A stretch of 64,000 nt of DNA from Colletes latitarsis (GCF_051014445.1 NC_135137.1:12215501-12279500); one strand, 5' to 3'. Positions 36,455-51,226 are shown, counted from the first letter of the stretch. The notes: generated by a model not told the origin, from the letters alone. A program made the numbers and translations.

Positions 36455-39400
36455 CGCATTCTTCACATACTTCTTGAACAGATCCTGGGCTTTTTCTGGT
36501 TGGGATCACATAGTAATGTGTTACCACACTAAAACAGTCGATTAAACCCGGTTTCCATCAATGTTTTAGAGGATAACTCATGTTAGGTCCGGGTTAGGTC
36601 TAGGATTTGCCGTCATCAGGCTCATACTTTCGCATATTTCTGATACTTGTTGGCCAGATTCTGGGCTTTTTCCGGTATGGGACACGTGGTAATGTGGTAC
36701 GACACTGAAACAGTCAATTAAGCCTAGTCTGGGTCAACATTTCAATGGATAACGCATGTTAGGTATAGGTTAGGTCTGGGATTTGCTCTCATCAGGCTCA
36801 TACTTTCGCATATTTCTCATACTTGTTGTCCAGATTCTGGGCTTTTTCCGGTATGGGACACGTGGTAATGTGGTACCACACTGACACAGTCATTTAAACC
36901 TGGTTTCGATCAATATTTTAGACGATAACACATGTTAGGTCTGGGTTAGGTCTGGGATTTGCACTCATCAGGCTCATACTTTCCATTCTACACATACTTC
37001 TTGAACAGATCCTGGGTATTTTCTGGTTCGGATCACATAGTAATGTGTTACCACACTGAAACAGTCGATTAAACCTGGTTTCGATCACTGTTTTAGAGAG
37101 TAACTCATGTTAGGTCTAGGTTTGGCCTGGGATTTGCCCTCATCAGACTCATACTTTCGCGTATTTCTTGTACTTGTTGGATAGATCCTGGGCTTTTTCT
37201 GGTTTGGATCACGTACTAATGTGGTACCACACCGAAACAGTCGACTAAACCTGGTCACGATCAATATTTTAGGGGATAACGCATGTTAGGTCTAGGTTAG
37301 GTCTGGGATTTGCACTCATCAGGTTCATACTTTCGCATATTTCTCATACTAGATGACCAGATTCTGGGCTTTCGCCGGTATGGGTCACGTAGTAATGTGG
37401 TACCACACTGAAACAGTCGACTAAACCTGGTCACGATCAATATTTCAGAGGATAACGCATGAGATGTCTGGGTTAGGTCTGGGATTTGCCCTCTTCAGTC
37501 TCATACTTTCCATTCTACACATACTTCTTGAACAGATCCTGGGTATTTTCTGGTTCGGATCACATAGTAATGTGTTACCACACTGAAACAGTCGATTAAA
37601 CCTGGTTTCGATCACTGTTTTAGAGAGTAACTCATGTTAGGTCTAGGTTTGGCCTGGGATTTGCCCTCATCAGACTCATACTTTCGCATTCTTCTCATAC
37701 TTGTTGAACAGTACCTGGGTTTTTTCTGCTTTGGATCACTTAGTAATATGGTACCACACTGAAACAGTCAATTAAACCTAGTCTGGGTCAACATTTCAGA
37801 GGATTTCGCATGTTAAGTCTGGGTTAGGTCTAGGATTTGCCCTCATCAGGCTCATACTTTCGCATACTTCACATACTTCTTGAACAGATCCTGGGTTTTT
37901 TCTGGTTCGGATCACATAGTAATGTGTTATCACACTGAAGCAGTCGATTAAACCTGGTTTCGATCAATATTTTAGAGGATAACTCATGTTAGGTCTGGGT
38001 TAGGTCTAGGATTTGCCCTCATCAGGCTCATACTTTCGCATATTTCTCATACTTGATGGCCAGATTCTGGGCTTTTTCCGGTATGGGTCACGTAGTAATG
38101 TGGCACCACACTGAAACAGCCGACTAAACCTGGTCACGATCAATATTTTAGGGGATAACGCATGTTAGGTCTAGGTTAAGTCTGGGATTTGCACTCATCA
38201 GGCTCATACTTTCGCATATTTCTCATACTTGATGACCAGATTCTGGGCTTTCGCCGGTATGGGTCACGTAGTAATGTGGTACCACACTGAAACAGACGAC
38301 TAAACCTGGTCTCGATCAATATTTCAGAGGATAACGCATGTTAGGTCTAGGTTAGGCTTGGGATTTGCCCTCATCAGACTCATACTTTCGCATATTTCTC
38401 ATACTTGATGGCCAGATTCTGGGCTTTCTCCGGTATGGGTCACGTAGTAATGTGGTACCACACTGAAACAGTCGACTAAACCTGGTCTCGATCAATATTT
38501 CAGAGGATAACCCATGTTAGGTCTAGGTTAGGCATGGGATTTGCCCTCATCAGACTCATACTTTCGCATTCTTCACATACTTCTTGAACAGATCCTGGGT
38601 TTTCTCTGGTTCGGATCACATAGTAATGTGTTACCACACTGAAACAGTCGATTAAACCTGGTTTCGATCACTGTTTTAGAGAGTAACTCATGTTAGGTCT
38701 AGGTTTGGTCTGGGATTTGCCCTCATCAGACTCATACTTTCGCATTCTTCTCATACTTGTTGAACTGTACCTGGGTTTTTTCTGCTTTGGATCACTTAGT
38801 AATATGGTACCACACCGAAACAGTCAATTAAACCTAGTCTGGGTCAACATTTCAAAGGATTTCGCATGTTAAGTCTGGGTTAGGTCTAGGATTTGCCCTC
38901 ATCAGGCTCATACTTTCGCATACTTCTCATACTTGATGGATAGATCCTGGACTTTTTCTGGTTTGGATCACGTACTAATGTGGTACCACACTGAAACAGT
39001 CTCTTAAACCTGGTTTCGATCAATATCTTAGCGGATAACGCATGTTAGGTCTAGGTTAGGTCCAGGATTTGCTCTCATCAGGCTCATACTTTCGCATATT
39101 TCTCATAATTGATGGCCGGATTCTGGGCTTTTTCCGGTATGGATCACGTAGTAATGTGATACCACACTGAAACAGTCGACTAAACCTGGTCACGATCAAT
39201 AGTTTAGGGGATAACGCATGTTAGGTCTAGGTTAGGCCTGGGATTTGCCCTCATCAGACTCATACTTTCGCGTTCTTCACATACTTCTTGAACAGATCCT
39301 GGGGTTTTTCTGGTTCGGACCACATAGTAATGTGTTACCACACTGAAACAGTCGATTAAACCTGGTTTCGACCAATATTTTAGAGGATAACTCATGTTAG

Positions 39401-41188
39401 GTCTGGGTTAGGTCTAGGATTTGCCGTCATCAGGCTCATACTTTCGCATATTTCTCATACTTGATGGCCAGATTCTGGGCTTTTTCCGGTATGGGACACG
39501 TGGTAATGTGGTACCACACTGAAACAGTCAATTAAGCCTAGTCTGGGTCAACATTTCAAAGGATAACGCTTGTTAGGTATAGGTTAGGTCTGGGATTTGC
39601 TCACATCAGGCTCATACTTTCGCATATTTAGCAATCTTGTTGGCCAGATCCTGGGCTTCCACTGGTTTGGATCACATAGTAATGTGGTACCACACTGAAA
39701 CAGTCGACTAAACCTGTTCACGATCAATATTTTAGGAGATAACGCATGTTAGGCCTAGGTAAAGTCTGGGATTTGCACTGATCAGGCTCATACTTTCGCA
39801 TATTTCTCATACTTGATGGCCGCATTCTGGGCTTTTTTTGGCTTGGATCACGTAGTAATGTGGTACCACACTGAAACAGTCTCTTAAACCTGGTTTCGAT
39901 CAATATCTTAGCGGATAACGCATGTTAGGTCTAGGTTAGGTCCGGGATTTGTTCTCATCAGGCTCATACTTTCGCATATTTCTCATAATTGATGGCCGGA
40001 TTCTGGGCTTTTTCCGGTATGGATCACGTAGTAATGTGATACCACACTGAAACAGTCGACTAAACCTGGTCTCGATCAATATTTCAGAGGATAACGCATG
40101 AGATGTCTGGGTTAGGTCTGGGATTTGCCCTCTCCAGTCTCATGCTTTCGCATTCTTCACATACTTCTTGTACAGATCCTGGGTTTTTTCTGGTTCGGAT
40201 CACATAGTAATGTGTTACCACACTGAAACAGTCGATTAAACCTGGTGTCGATCACTGTTTTAGAGAATAACTCATGTTAGGTCTAGGTTTGGCCTGGGAT
40301 TTGCCCTCATCAGACTCATACTTTCGCGTATTTCTTGTACTTGTTGGATAGATCCTGGGCTTCCACTGGTTTGGATCACATAGTAATGTGGTACCACACT
40401 GAAACAGTCGACTAAACCTGGTCACGATCAATATTTTAGGGGATAACGCATGTTAGGTCTAGGTTAGGTCTGGGATTTGCACTCATCAGGCTCATGCTTT
40501 CGCACATTTCTCATACTTGATGGCCAGATTCTGATCTTTTTTTTGCTTGGATCACGTAGTAATGGGGTACCACACTCAAATAGTCGATTAAACCTGGTTT
40601 CGATCAATGTTTTAGGGGATAACTCATGTTAGGTCTGGGTTAGGTCTAGGATTTGCCCTCACCAGGCTCATACTTTCGCATATTTCTCATACCTGTTGGC
40701 CAGATCCCGGGCTCTTTCTGGTTTGGATCACGTTGTAATGTGGTACCACACTGAAACAGTCGACTAAGCTTGCTCACGATCAATATTTTAGAGGATAACG
40801 CATGATAGGTATAGGTTAGGTCTGGGATTTGCTCTCATCAGGCTCATACTTTCGCATACTTCTCATACTTGTTGGCCAGATCCTGGGCTCTTTCTGGTTT
40901 GGATCACGTTGTAATGTGGTACCACACTGAAACAGTCGACTAAGCTTGCTCACGATCAATATTTTAGAGGATAACGCATGATAGGTATAGGTTAGGTCTG
41001 GGATTTGCTCTCATCAGGCTCATACTTTCGCATATTTATCAATCTTGTTGGCCAGATCCTGGGCTTCCACTGGTTTGGATCACGTAGTAATGTGGTACCA
41101 CACTGAAACAGTCGACTAAACCTGGTCACGATCAATATTTTAGGGGATAACGCATGTTAGATATAGGTTAGGTCTGGGATTTGCTCTC

Positions 41189-41204
41189 ATCAGGCTCATA
41201 CTTT
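41189..41204. other. Empty paralogous insertion site 1
   Basis: The same 16 bases occur once, uninterrupted, in a satellite block with the same neighbours as the occupied site. These are the CTCACCAGG and CATACCTGTTGG monomers, the TTATCAATCTTG monomer and GTTAGATATAGG before it, and the private TTAGGTCCGGGTTAGG in the monomer after it. The offset from the right target copy is 4,750 bp: 27 monomers minus the two single-base losses at about 36980 and 37502. Confidence 0.88.
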
Positions 41205-42954
41205 CGCATTCTTCACATACTTCTTGAACAGATCCTGGGCTTTTTCTGGTTGGGATCACATAGTAATGTGTTACCACACTCAAACAGTCGATTAAACCCG
41301 GTTTCCATCAATGTTTTAGAGGATAACTCATGTTAGGTCCGGGTTAGGTCTAGGATTTGCCGTCATCAGGCTCATACTTTCGCATATTTCTGATACTTCT
41401 TGGCCAGATTCTGGGCTTTTTCCGGTATGGGACACGTGGTAATGTGGTACGACACTGAAACAGTCAATTAAGCCTAGTCTGGGTCAACATTTCAATGGAT
41501 AACGCATGTTAGGTATAGGTTTGGTCTGGGATTTGCTCTCATCAGGCTCATACTTTCGCATATTTCTCATACTTGTTGGCCAGATTCTGGGCTTTTTCCG
41601 GTATGGGACACGTGGTAATGTGGTACCACACTGACACAGTCATTTAAACCTGGTTTCGATCAATATTTTAGACGATAACACATGTTAGGTCTGGGTTAGG
41701 TCTGGGATTTGCACTCATCAGGCTCATACTTCCCATTCTACACATACTTCTTGAACAGATCCTGGGTATTTTCTGGTTCGGATCACATAGTAATGTGTTA
41801 CCACACTGAAACAGTCGATTAAACCTGGTTTCGATCACTGTTTTAGAGAGTAACTCATGTTAGGTCTAGGTTTGGCCTGGGATTTGCCCTCATCAGACTC
41901 ATACTTTCGCGTATTTCTTGTACTTGTTGGATAGATCCTGGGCTTTTTCTGGTTTGGATCACGTACTAATGTGGTACCACACTGAAACAGTCGACTAAAC
42001 CTGGTCACGATCAATATTCTAGGGGATAACGCATGTTAGGTCTAGGTTAGGTCTGGGATTTGCACTCATCAGGCTCATACTTTCGCATATTTCTCATACT
42101 AGATGACCAGATTCTGGGCTTTCGCCGGTATGGGTCACGTAGTAATGTGGTACCACACTGAAACAGTCGACTAAACCTGGTCACGATCAATATTTCAGAG
42201 GATAACGCATGAGATGTCTGGGTTAGGTCTGGGATTTGCCCTCTTCAGTCTCATACTTTCCATTCTACACATACTTCTTGAACAGATCCTGGGTATTTTC
42301 TGGTTCGGATCACATAGTAATGTGTTACCACACTGAAACAGTCGATTAAACCTGGTTTCGATCACTGTTTTAGAGAGTAACTCATGTTAGGTCTAGGTTT
42401 GGCCTGGGATTTGCCCTCATCAGACTCATACTTTCGCATTCTTCTCATACTTGTTGAACAGTACCTGGGTTTTTTCTGCTTTGGATCACTTAGTAATATG
42501 GTACCACACTGAAACAGTCAATTAAACCTAGTCTGGGTCAACATTTCAAAGGATTTCGCATGTTAAGTCTGGGTTAGGTCTAGGATTTGCCCTCATCAGG
42601 CTCATACTTTCGCATACTTCTCATACTTGATGGATAGATCCTGGGCTTTTTCTGGTTTGGATCACGTACTAATGTGGTACCACACTGAAACAGTCGACTA
42701 AACCTGGTCACGATCAATATTTTAGGGGATAACGCATGATATGTCTAGGTTAGGTCTGGGATTTGCACTCATCAGGCACATACTTTCGCATATTTCTCAT
42801 ACTAGATGACCAGATTCTGGGCTTTCGCCGGTATGGGTCACGTACTAATGTGGTACCACACTGAAACAGTCGACTAAACCTGGTCTCGATCAATATTTCA
42901 GAGGATAACGCATGTTAGGTCTAGGTTAGGCCTGGGATTTGCCCTCATCAGACT

Positions 42955-44890
42955 CATACTTTCGCATTCTTCACATACTTCTTGAACAGATCATGGGTTT
43001 TTTCTGGTTCGGATCACATAGTAATGTGTTACCACACTGAAGCAGTCGATTAAACCTGGTTTCGATCAATATTTTAGAGGATAACTCATGTTAGGTCTGG
43101 GTTAGGTCTAGGATTTGCCTTCATCAAGCTCATACTTTCGCATATTTCTCATACTTGATGGCCAGATTCTGGGCTTTTTCCGGTATGGGTCACGTAGTAA
43201 TGTGGCACCACACTGAAACAGTCGACTAAACCTGGTCACGATCAATATTTTAGGGGATAACGCATGTTACGTCTAGGTTAAGTCTGGGATTTGCACTCAT
43301 CAGGCTCATACTTTCGCATAGTTCTCATACTTGATGACCAGATTCTGGGCTTTCGCCGGTATGGGTCACGTAGTAATGTGGTACCACACTGAAACAGTCG
43401 ACTAAACTTGGTCACGATCAATATTTTAGGGGATAACGCATGTTAGGTCTAGGTTAGTTCTGGGATTTGCACTCATCAGGCTCATACTTTCGCATATTTC
43501 TCATACTTGATGGCCAGATTCTGGGCTTTCTCCGGTATGGGTCACGTGGTAATGTGGTACCACACTGAAACAGTCGACTAAATCTGGTCACGATCAATAT
43601 TTTAGGGGATAACGCATATTAGGTCTAGGTTAGGTCTGGGATTTGCACTCATCAGGCTCATACTTTCGCATATTTCTCATACTTGATGGCCAGATTCTGG
43701 GCTTTCTCCGGTATGGGTCACGTAGTAATGTGGTACCACACTGAAACAGTCGACTAAACCTGGTCTCGATCAATATTTCAGAGGATAACACATGTTAGGT
43801 CTAGGTTAGGCCTGGGATTTGCCCTCATCAGACTCATACTTTCGCATTCTTCACATACTTCTTGAACAGATCCTGGGTTTTTTCTGGTTCGGATCACATA
43901 GTATTGTGGTACCACACTGAAACAGTCGACTAAACCTGGTCTCGATCAACATTTCAAAGGATAACGCATGTTAGGTATAGGTTAGGTCTGGGATTTGCTC
44001 TCATCTGGCTCATACTTTCGCATTCTTCACATACTTCTTGAACAGATCCTGGGTTTTTTCTGGTTCGGATCACATAGTAATGTGTTACCACCCTGAAACA
44101 GTCGATTAAACCTGGTTTCGATCAATGTTTTAGAGAGTAACTCATGTTAGGTCTAGGTTTGGCCTGGGATTTGCCCTCATCAGACTCATACTTTCGCATT
44201 CTTCTCATACTTGTTGAACAGTACCTGGGTTTTTTCTGCTTTGGAACACTTAGTAATATGGTATCACACTGAAACAGTCAATTAAACCTGGTCACGATCA
44301 ATATTTTAGGGGATAACGCATGTTAGGTCTAGGTTAGGTCTGGGATTTGCTCTCATCAGGCTCATACTTTCGCATATTTATCAATCATGTTCGCCAGATC
44401 CTGGGCTTCCACTGGTTTGGATCACGTAGTAATGGGGTACCACACTGAAGCAGACGACTAAACCTGGTCACGATCAATATTTTAGGGGATAACGCATGTT
44501 AGGTCTAGGTTAGGTCTGGGATTTGCACTCATCAGGCTCAAACTTTCGCATATTTCTCATACTTGATGGCCAGATTCTGTGCCTTCTCCGGTATGGGTCA
44601 CATAGTAATGTGTTACCACACAGAAACAGTCGATTAAACCTGGTTTCGATCAATATTTTAGAGGATAACTCATGTTTGGTCTGGGTTAGGTATAGGATTT
44701 GCCCTCATCAGGCTCATACTTTCGCCTATTTCTCATACTTGATGGCCAGATTCTGGGCTTTTTCCGGCATGGGTCACGTAGTAATGTGGCACCACACTGA
44801 AACAGTCGACTAAACCTGGTCACGATCAATATTTTAGGGGATAACGCATGTTAGGTCTAGGTTAGGCCTGGGATTTGCCCTCATCAGACT
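42955..44890. repeat. 11-monomer higher-order unit, copy 1
   Basis: This is a 1,936-bp unit (11 x 176). The rare variant GATAACGCATATTAGG marks it at 43615, 45551 and 47487, exactly 1,936 bp apart. This copy is the most divergent of the three at its left end (GGTTCGGATCACATAG instead of GGTTCGGACCACATAG). Confidence 0.88.
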
Positions 44891-45066
44891 CATACTTTCG
44901 CATTCTTCACATACTTCTTGAACAGATCCTGGGGTTTTTCTGGTTCGGACCACATAGTAATGTGTTACCACACTGAAACAGTCGATTAAACCTGGTTTCG
45001 ATCAATATTTTAGAGGATAACTCATGTTAGGTCTGGGTTAGGTCTAGGATTTGCCCTCATCAGGCT
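44891..45066. repeat. Reference monomer, type B
   Basis: A 176-bp unit of the second common class, with CATTCTTCACATACTTC then TTGAACAGATCCTGG, ATGTGTTACCACAC (the central palindrome is broken by GG to GT), GTCGATTAAACCTGG, TTTCGATCAATATT and GATAACTCATG. Its TTAGGTCTGGG / TTAGGTCTAGG end has the two 11-bp halves in the opposite order from type A. Type B alternates with type A or C every few monomers and sets the higher-order pattern. Confidence 0.9.
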
Positions 45067-46826
45067 CATACTTTCGCATATTTCTCATACTTGATGGCCA
45101 GATTCTGGGCTTTTTCCGGTATGGGTCACGTAGTAATGTGGCACCACACTGAAACAGTCGACTAAACCTGGTCACGATCAATATTTTAGGGGATAACGCA
45201 TGTTAGGTCTAGGTTAGGTCTGGGATTTGCACTCATCAGGCTCATACTTTCACATATTTCTCATACTTGATGACCAGATTCTGGGCTTTCGCCGGTATGG
45301 GTCACGTAGTAATGTGGTACCACACTGAAACAGTCGACTAAACTTGGTCACGATCAATATTTTAGGGGATAACGCATGTTAGGTCTAGGTTAGGTCTGGG
45401 ATTTGCAATCATCAGGCTCATACTTTCGCATATTTCTCATACTTGATGGCCAGATTCTGGGCTTTCTCCGGTATGGGTCACGTGGTAATGTGGTACCACA
45501 CTGAAACAGTCGACTAAATCTGGTCACGATCAATATTTTAGGGGATAACGCATATTAGGTCTAGGTTAGGTCTGGGATTTGCACTCATCAGGTTCATTCT
45601 TTCGCATATTTCTCATACTTGATGGCCAGATTCTGGGCTTTCTCCGGTATGGGTCACGTAGTAATGTGGTACCACACTGAGACAGTCGACTAAACCTGGT
45701 CTCGATCAATATTTCAGAGGATAACACATGTTAGGTCTAGGTTAGGCCTGGGATTTGCCCTCATCAGACTCATACTTTCGCATTCTTCACATACTTCTTG
45801 AACTGATCCTGGGTTTTTTCTGGTTCGGATCACACAGTATTGTGGTACCACACTGAAACAGTCGACTAAATCTGGTCTCGATCAACATTTCAAAGGATAA
45901 CGCATGTTAGGTATAGGTTAGGTCTGGGATTTGCTCTCATCTGCCTCATACTTTCGCATTCTTCACATACTTCTTGAACAGATCCTGGGGTTTTTCTGGT
46001 TCGGACCACATAGTAATGTGTTACCACACTGAAACAGTCGATTAAACCTGGTTTCGATCAATGTTTTAGAGAGTAACTCATGTTAGGTCTAGGTTTGGCC
46101 TGGGATTTGCCCTGATCAGACTCATACTTTCGCATTCTTCTCATACTTGTTGAACAGTACCTGGGTTTTTTCTGCTTTGGAACACTTAGTAATATGGTAT
46201 CACACTGAAACAGTCAATTAAACCTGGTCACGATCAATATTTTAGGGGATAACGCATGTTAGGTCTAGGTTAGGTCTGGGATTTGCTCTCATCAGGCTCA
46301 TACTTTCGCATATTTATCAATCATGTTCGCCAGATCCTGGGCTTCCACTGGTTTGGATCACGTAGTAATGGGGTACCACACTGAAACAGACGACTAAACC
46401 TGGTCACGATCAATATTTTAGGGGATAACGCATGTTAGGTCTAGGTTAGGTCTGGGATTTGCACTCATCAGGCTCAAACTTTCGCATATTTCTCATACTT
46501 GATGGCCAGATTCTGTGCTTTCTCCGGTATGGGTCACATAGTAATGTGTTACCACACAGAAACAGTCGATTAAACCTGGTTTCGATCAATATTTTAGAGG
46601 ATAACTCATGTTTGGTCTGGGTTAGGTATAGGATTTGCCCTCATCAGGCTCATACTTTCGCCTATTTCTCATACTTGATGGCCAGATTCTGGGCTTTTTC
46701 CGGCATGGGTCACGTAGTAATGTGGCACCACACTGAAACAGTCGACTAAACCTGGTCACGATCAATATTTTAGGGGATAACGCATGTTAGGTCTAGGTTA
46801 GGCCTGGGATTTGCCCTCATCAGACT
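44891..46826. repeat. 11-monomer higher-order unit, copy 2
   Basis: This is the second 1,936-bp unit. It shares with the next copy the private variants CAATCATCAGG, GGTTCATTC, ACTGAGACAGTCG, TGAACTGATCC and CACACAGTATTG. Confidence 0.9.
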
Positions 46827-47880
46827 CATACTTTCGCATTCTTCACATACTTCTTGAACAGATCCTGGGGTTTTTCTGGTTCGGACCACATAGTAATGTG
46901 TTACCACACTGGAACAGTCGATTAAACCTGGTTTCGATCAATATTTTAGAGGATAACTCATGTTAGGTCTGGGTTAGGTCTAGGATTTGCCCTCGTCAGG
47001 CTCATACTTTCGCATATTTCTCATACTTGATGGCCAGATTCTGGGCTTTTTCCGGTATGGGTCACGTAGTAATGTGGCACCACACTGAAACAGTCGACTA
47101 AACCTGGTCACGATCAATATTTTAGGGGATAACGCATGTTAGGTCTAGGTTAGGTCTGGGATTTGCACTCATCAGGCTCATACTTTCACATATTTCTCAT
47201 ACTTGATGACCAGATTCTGGGCTTTCGCCGGTATGGGTCACGTAGTAATGTGGTACCACACTGAAACAGTCGACTAAACTTGGTCACGATCAATATTTTA
47301 GGGGATAACGCATGTTAGGTCTAGGTTAGGTCTGGGATTTGCAATCATCAGGCTCATACTTTCGCATATTTCTCATACTTGATGGCCAGATTCTGGGCTT
47401 TCTCCGGTATGGGTCACGTGGTAATGTGGTACCACACTGAAACAGTCGACTAAATCTGGTCACGATCAATATTTTAGGGGATAACGCATATTAGGTCTAG
47501 GTTAGGTCTGGGATTTGCACTCATCAGGTTCATTCTTTCGCATATTTCTCATACTTGATGGCCAGATTCTGGGCTTTCTCCGGTATGGGTCACGTAGTAA
47601 TGTGGTACCACACTGAGACAGTCGACTAAACCTGGTCTCGATCAATATTTCAGAGGATAACACATGTTAGGTCTAGGTTAGGCCTGGGATTTGCCCTCAT
47701 CAGACTCATACTTTCGCATTCTTCACATACTTCTTGAACTGATCCTGGGTTTTTTCTGGTTCGGATCACACAGTATTGTGGTACCACACTGAAACAGTCG
47801 ACTAAACCTGGTCTCGATCAACATTTCAAAGGATAACGCATGTTAGGTATAGGTTAGGTCTGGGATTTGCTCTCATCTGG
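46827..47880. repeat. 11-monomer higher-order unit, copy 3 (partial, about 6 monomers)
   Basis: It follows copy 2 in register until about 47880, where it switches to a different order (CATATTTTCGC then TTATCAATC) instead of the CATTCTTCACATAC monomer found at 45953 in copy 2. Confidence 0.85.
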
Positions 47881-50800
47881 CTCATATTTTCGCATATTTA
47901 TCAATCTTGTTGGCCAGATCCTGGGCTTCCACTGGCTTGGATCAGATAGTAATGTGGTACCACAATGAGACAGTCAATTAAACCTGGTTTCGATCAATAT
48001 TTTAGAGGATAACACACGTTAGGTCAAGGTTAGGTCTGGGATTTGCACTCATCAGGCTCATACTTTCGCATATTTCTCATACTTGATGGCCAGATTCTGG
48101 GCTTTTTTTGGCTTGGATCACGTAGTAATGTGGTACCACACTGAAACAGTCTCTTAAACCTGGTTTCGATCAATATCTTAGCGGATAACGCATGTTAGGT
48201 CTAGGTTAGGTCCGGGATTTGCTCTCATCAGGCTCATACTTTCGCATATTTCTCATACTTGATGGCCGGATTCTGGGCTTTTTCCGGTATGGATCACGTA
48301 GTAATGTGATACCACACTGAAACAGTCGACTAAACCTGGTCTCGATCAATATTTCAGAGGATAACGCATGAGATGTCTGGGTTAGGTCTGGGATTTGCCC
48401 TCTCCAGTCTCATACTTTCGCATTCTTCACATACTTCTTGAACAGATCCTGGGTTTTTTCTGGTTGGGATCACATAGTAATGTGTTACAACACTGAAACA
48501 GTCGATTAAACCTGGTTTCGATCAATGTTTTAGAGGATAACTCATGTTAGGTCTGGGTTAGGTCTAGGATTTGCCCTCATCAGGCTTATACTTTCGCATA
48601 TTTCTCATACTTGTTGGCCAGATTCTGGGCTTTTTCCGGTATGGGTCACGTGGTAATGTGGTACCACACTCAAACAGTCGACTAAACCTGGTCACGATCA
48701 ATATTTTAGGGGATAACGCATGTTAGGTATAGGTTAGGTCTGGGATTTGCTCTCATCAGGCTCATACTTTCGCATATTTATCAATCATGTTCGCCAGATC
48801 CTGGGCTTCCACTGGTTTGGATCACGTAGTAATGGGGTACCACACTGAAACCGACGACTAAACCTGGTCACGATCAATATTTTAGGGGATAACGCATGTT
48901 AGGTCTAGGTTAGGCCTGGGATTTGCCCTCATCAGACTCATACTTTCGCATTCTTCACATACTTCTTGAACAGATCCTGGGGTTTTTCTGGTTCGGACCA
49001 CATAGTAATGTGTTACCACACTGAAACAGTCGATTAAACCTGGTTTCGATCAATATTTTAGAGGATAACTCATGTTAGGTCTGGGTTAGGTCTAGGATTT
49101 GCCGTCATGAGGCTCATACTTTCGCATATTTCTCATACTTGATGGCCAGATTCTGGGCTTTTTCCGGTATGGGACACGTGGTAATGTGGTACCACACTGA
49201 AACAGTCAATTAAGCCTAGTCTGGGTCAACATTTCGAAGGATAACGCTTGCTAGGTATAGGTTAGGTCTGGGATTTGCTCACATCAGGCTCATACTTTCG
49301 CATATTTAGCAATCTTGTTGGCCAGATCCTGGGCTTCCACTGGTTTGGATCACATAGTAATGTGGTACCACACTGAAACAGTCGACTAAACCTGGTCACG
49401 ATCAATATTTTAGGAGATGACGCATGTTAGGCCTAGGTAAGGTCTGGGATTTGCGCTCATCAGGATCATACTTTCGCACATTTCTCATACTTGGTGGCCA
49501 GAGTCTGGGCTTTTTTTGGCTTAGATCACGTAGTAATGTGGTACCAGACTGAAACAGTCAATTAAACCCGGTTTCGATCAACATTTTAGAGGATAACACA
49601 TGTTAGATCTAGGTTAGGTCTGTGATTTGCACTCATCAGGCTCATACTTTCGCATATTTCTCATACTTGATGGCCAGATTCTGATCTTTTTTTTGCTTGG
49701 ATCACGAGGTAATGGGGTACCACACTGAAACACTCAATTAAGCCTAGTCTGGGTCAAGATTTCAAAGGATAACGCATGTTAGGTATAGATTTGGTCTGGG
49801 ATTTGCCCTCATCAGACTCATACTTTCGCATTCTTCACGTACTTCTTGAACAGATCCTGGGTTTTTTCTGGTTGGGATCACGTTGTAATGAGGTACCACA
49901 CTGAAACCGTCAATTAAACCCGGTTTCGATCAATATTTTAGAGGATAACACATGTTAGATCTAGGTTAGGTCTGTGATTTGCACTCATCAGGCTCATACT
50001 TTCGCATATTTCTCATACTTGATGGCCAGATTCTGATCTTTTTTTTGCTTGGATCAGGAGGTAATGGGGTACCACACTGGAACACTCAATTAAGCCTAGT
50101 CTGGGTCAAGATTTCAAAGGATAACGCATGTTAGGTACAGGTTAGGTCTGGGATTTGCTCTCATCAGGCTCATACTTTCGCATTCTTCACATACTTCTTG
50201 AACAGATCCTGGGCTTTTTCTGGTTGGGATCACATAGTAATGTGTTACCACACTCAAACAGTCGATTAAACCTGGTTTCGATCAATGTTTTAGAGGATAA
50301 CTCATGTTAGGTCTGGGTTAAGTCAAGGATTTGCCGTCATCAGGCTCATACTTTCGCATATTTCTCATACTTGTTGGCCAGATTCTGGGCTTTTTCCGGT
50401 ATGGGACACGTGGTAATGTGGTACCACACTGAAACAGTCAATTAAGCCTAGTCTGGGTCAACATTTCAAAGGATAACGCATGTTAGGTATAGGTTAGGTC
50501 TGGGATTTGCTCTCATCAGGCTCATACTTTCGCATATTTCTCATACTTGATGGCCAGATTCTGGGCTTTTTCCGGTATGGGTCACGTTGTAATGTGGTAC
50601 CACACTGAAACAGTCGACTAAGCTTGGTCACGATCAATATTTTAGAGGATAACGCATGTTAGGTATAGGTTAGGTCTGGGATTTGCTCTCATCAGGCTCA
50701 TACTTTCGCATATTTATCAACCTTGTTGGCCAGATCCTGGGCTTCCACTGGTTTGGATCACGTAGTAATGTGGTACCACACTGAAACAGTCGACTAAACC

Positions 50801-51226
50801 TGGTCACGATCAATATTTTAGGGGATAATGCATGTTAGGTCTAGGTTAGGTCTGGGATTTGCACTCATCAGGCTCATACTTTCGCATATTTCTCATACTT
50901 GATGGCCAGATTCTGGGCTTTCTCCGGTATGGGACACGTGGTAATGTGGTACCACACTGAAACAGTCGACTAAACCTGGTCTCGATCAATATTTCAGAGG
51001 ATAACGCATGAGATGTCTGGGTTGGGTCTGGGATTTGCCCTCTTCAGTCTCATACTTTCGCATTCTTCACATACTTCTTGAACAGATCCTGGGTTTCTTC
51101 TGGTTGGGATCACATAGTAATGTGTTACAACACTGAAGCAGACGACTAAACCTGGTCACGATCAATATTTTAGGGGATAACGCATGTCAGGTCTAGGTTA
51201 GGTCTGGGATTTGCACTCATCAGGCT

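Noticed and set aside
35682..36545. Second 287-codon plus-strand open frame
   Set aside because: It is antisense to the RT domain and runs out into satellite at its end. No conserved motif.
44523..44813. 96-codon open frame, repeated at 46459 and 54731
   Set aside because: It is pure satellite. The repetition follows block duplication, and the frame shifts by 2 bases each 176-bp unit, so no continuing protein is possible. The other 60-72 codon frames in the array are the same.
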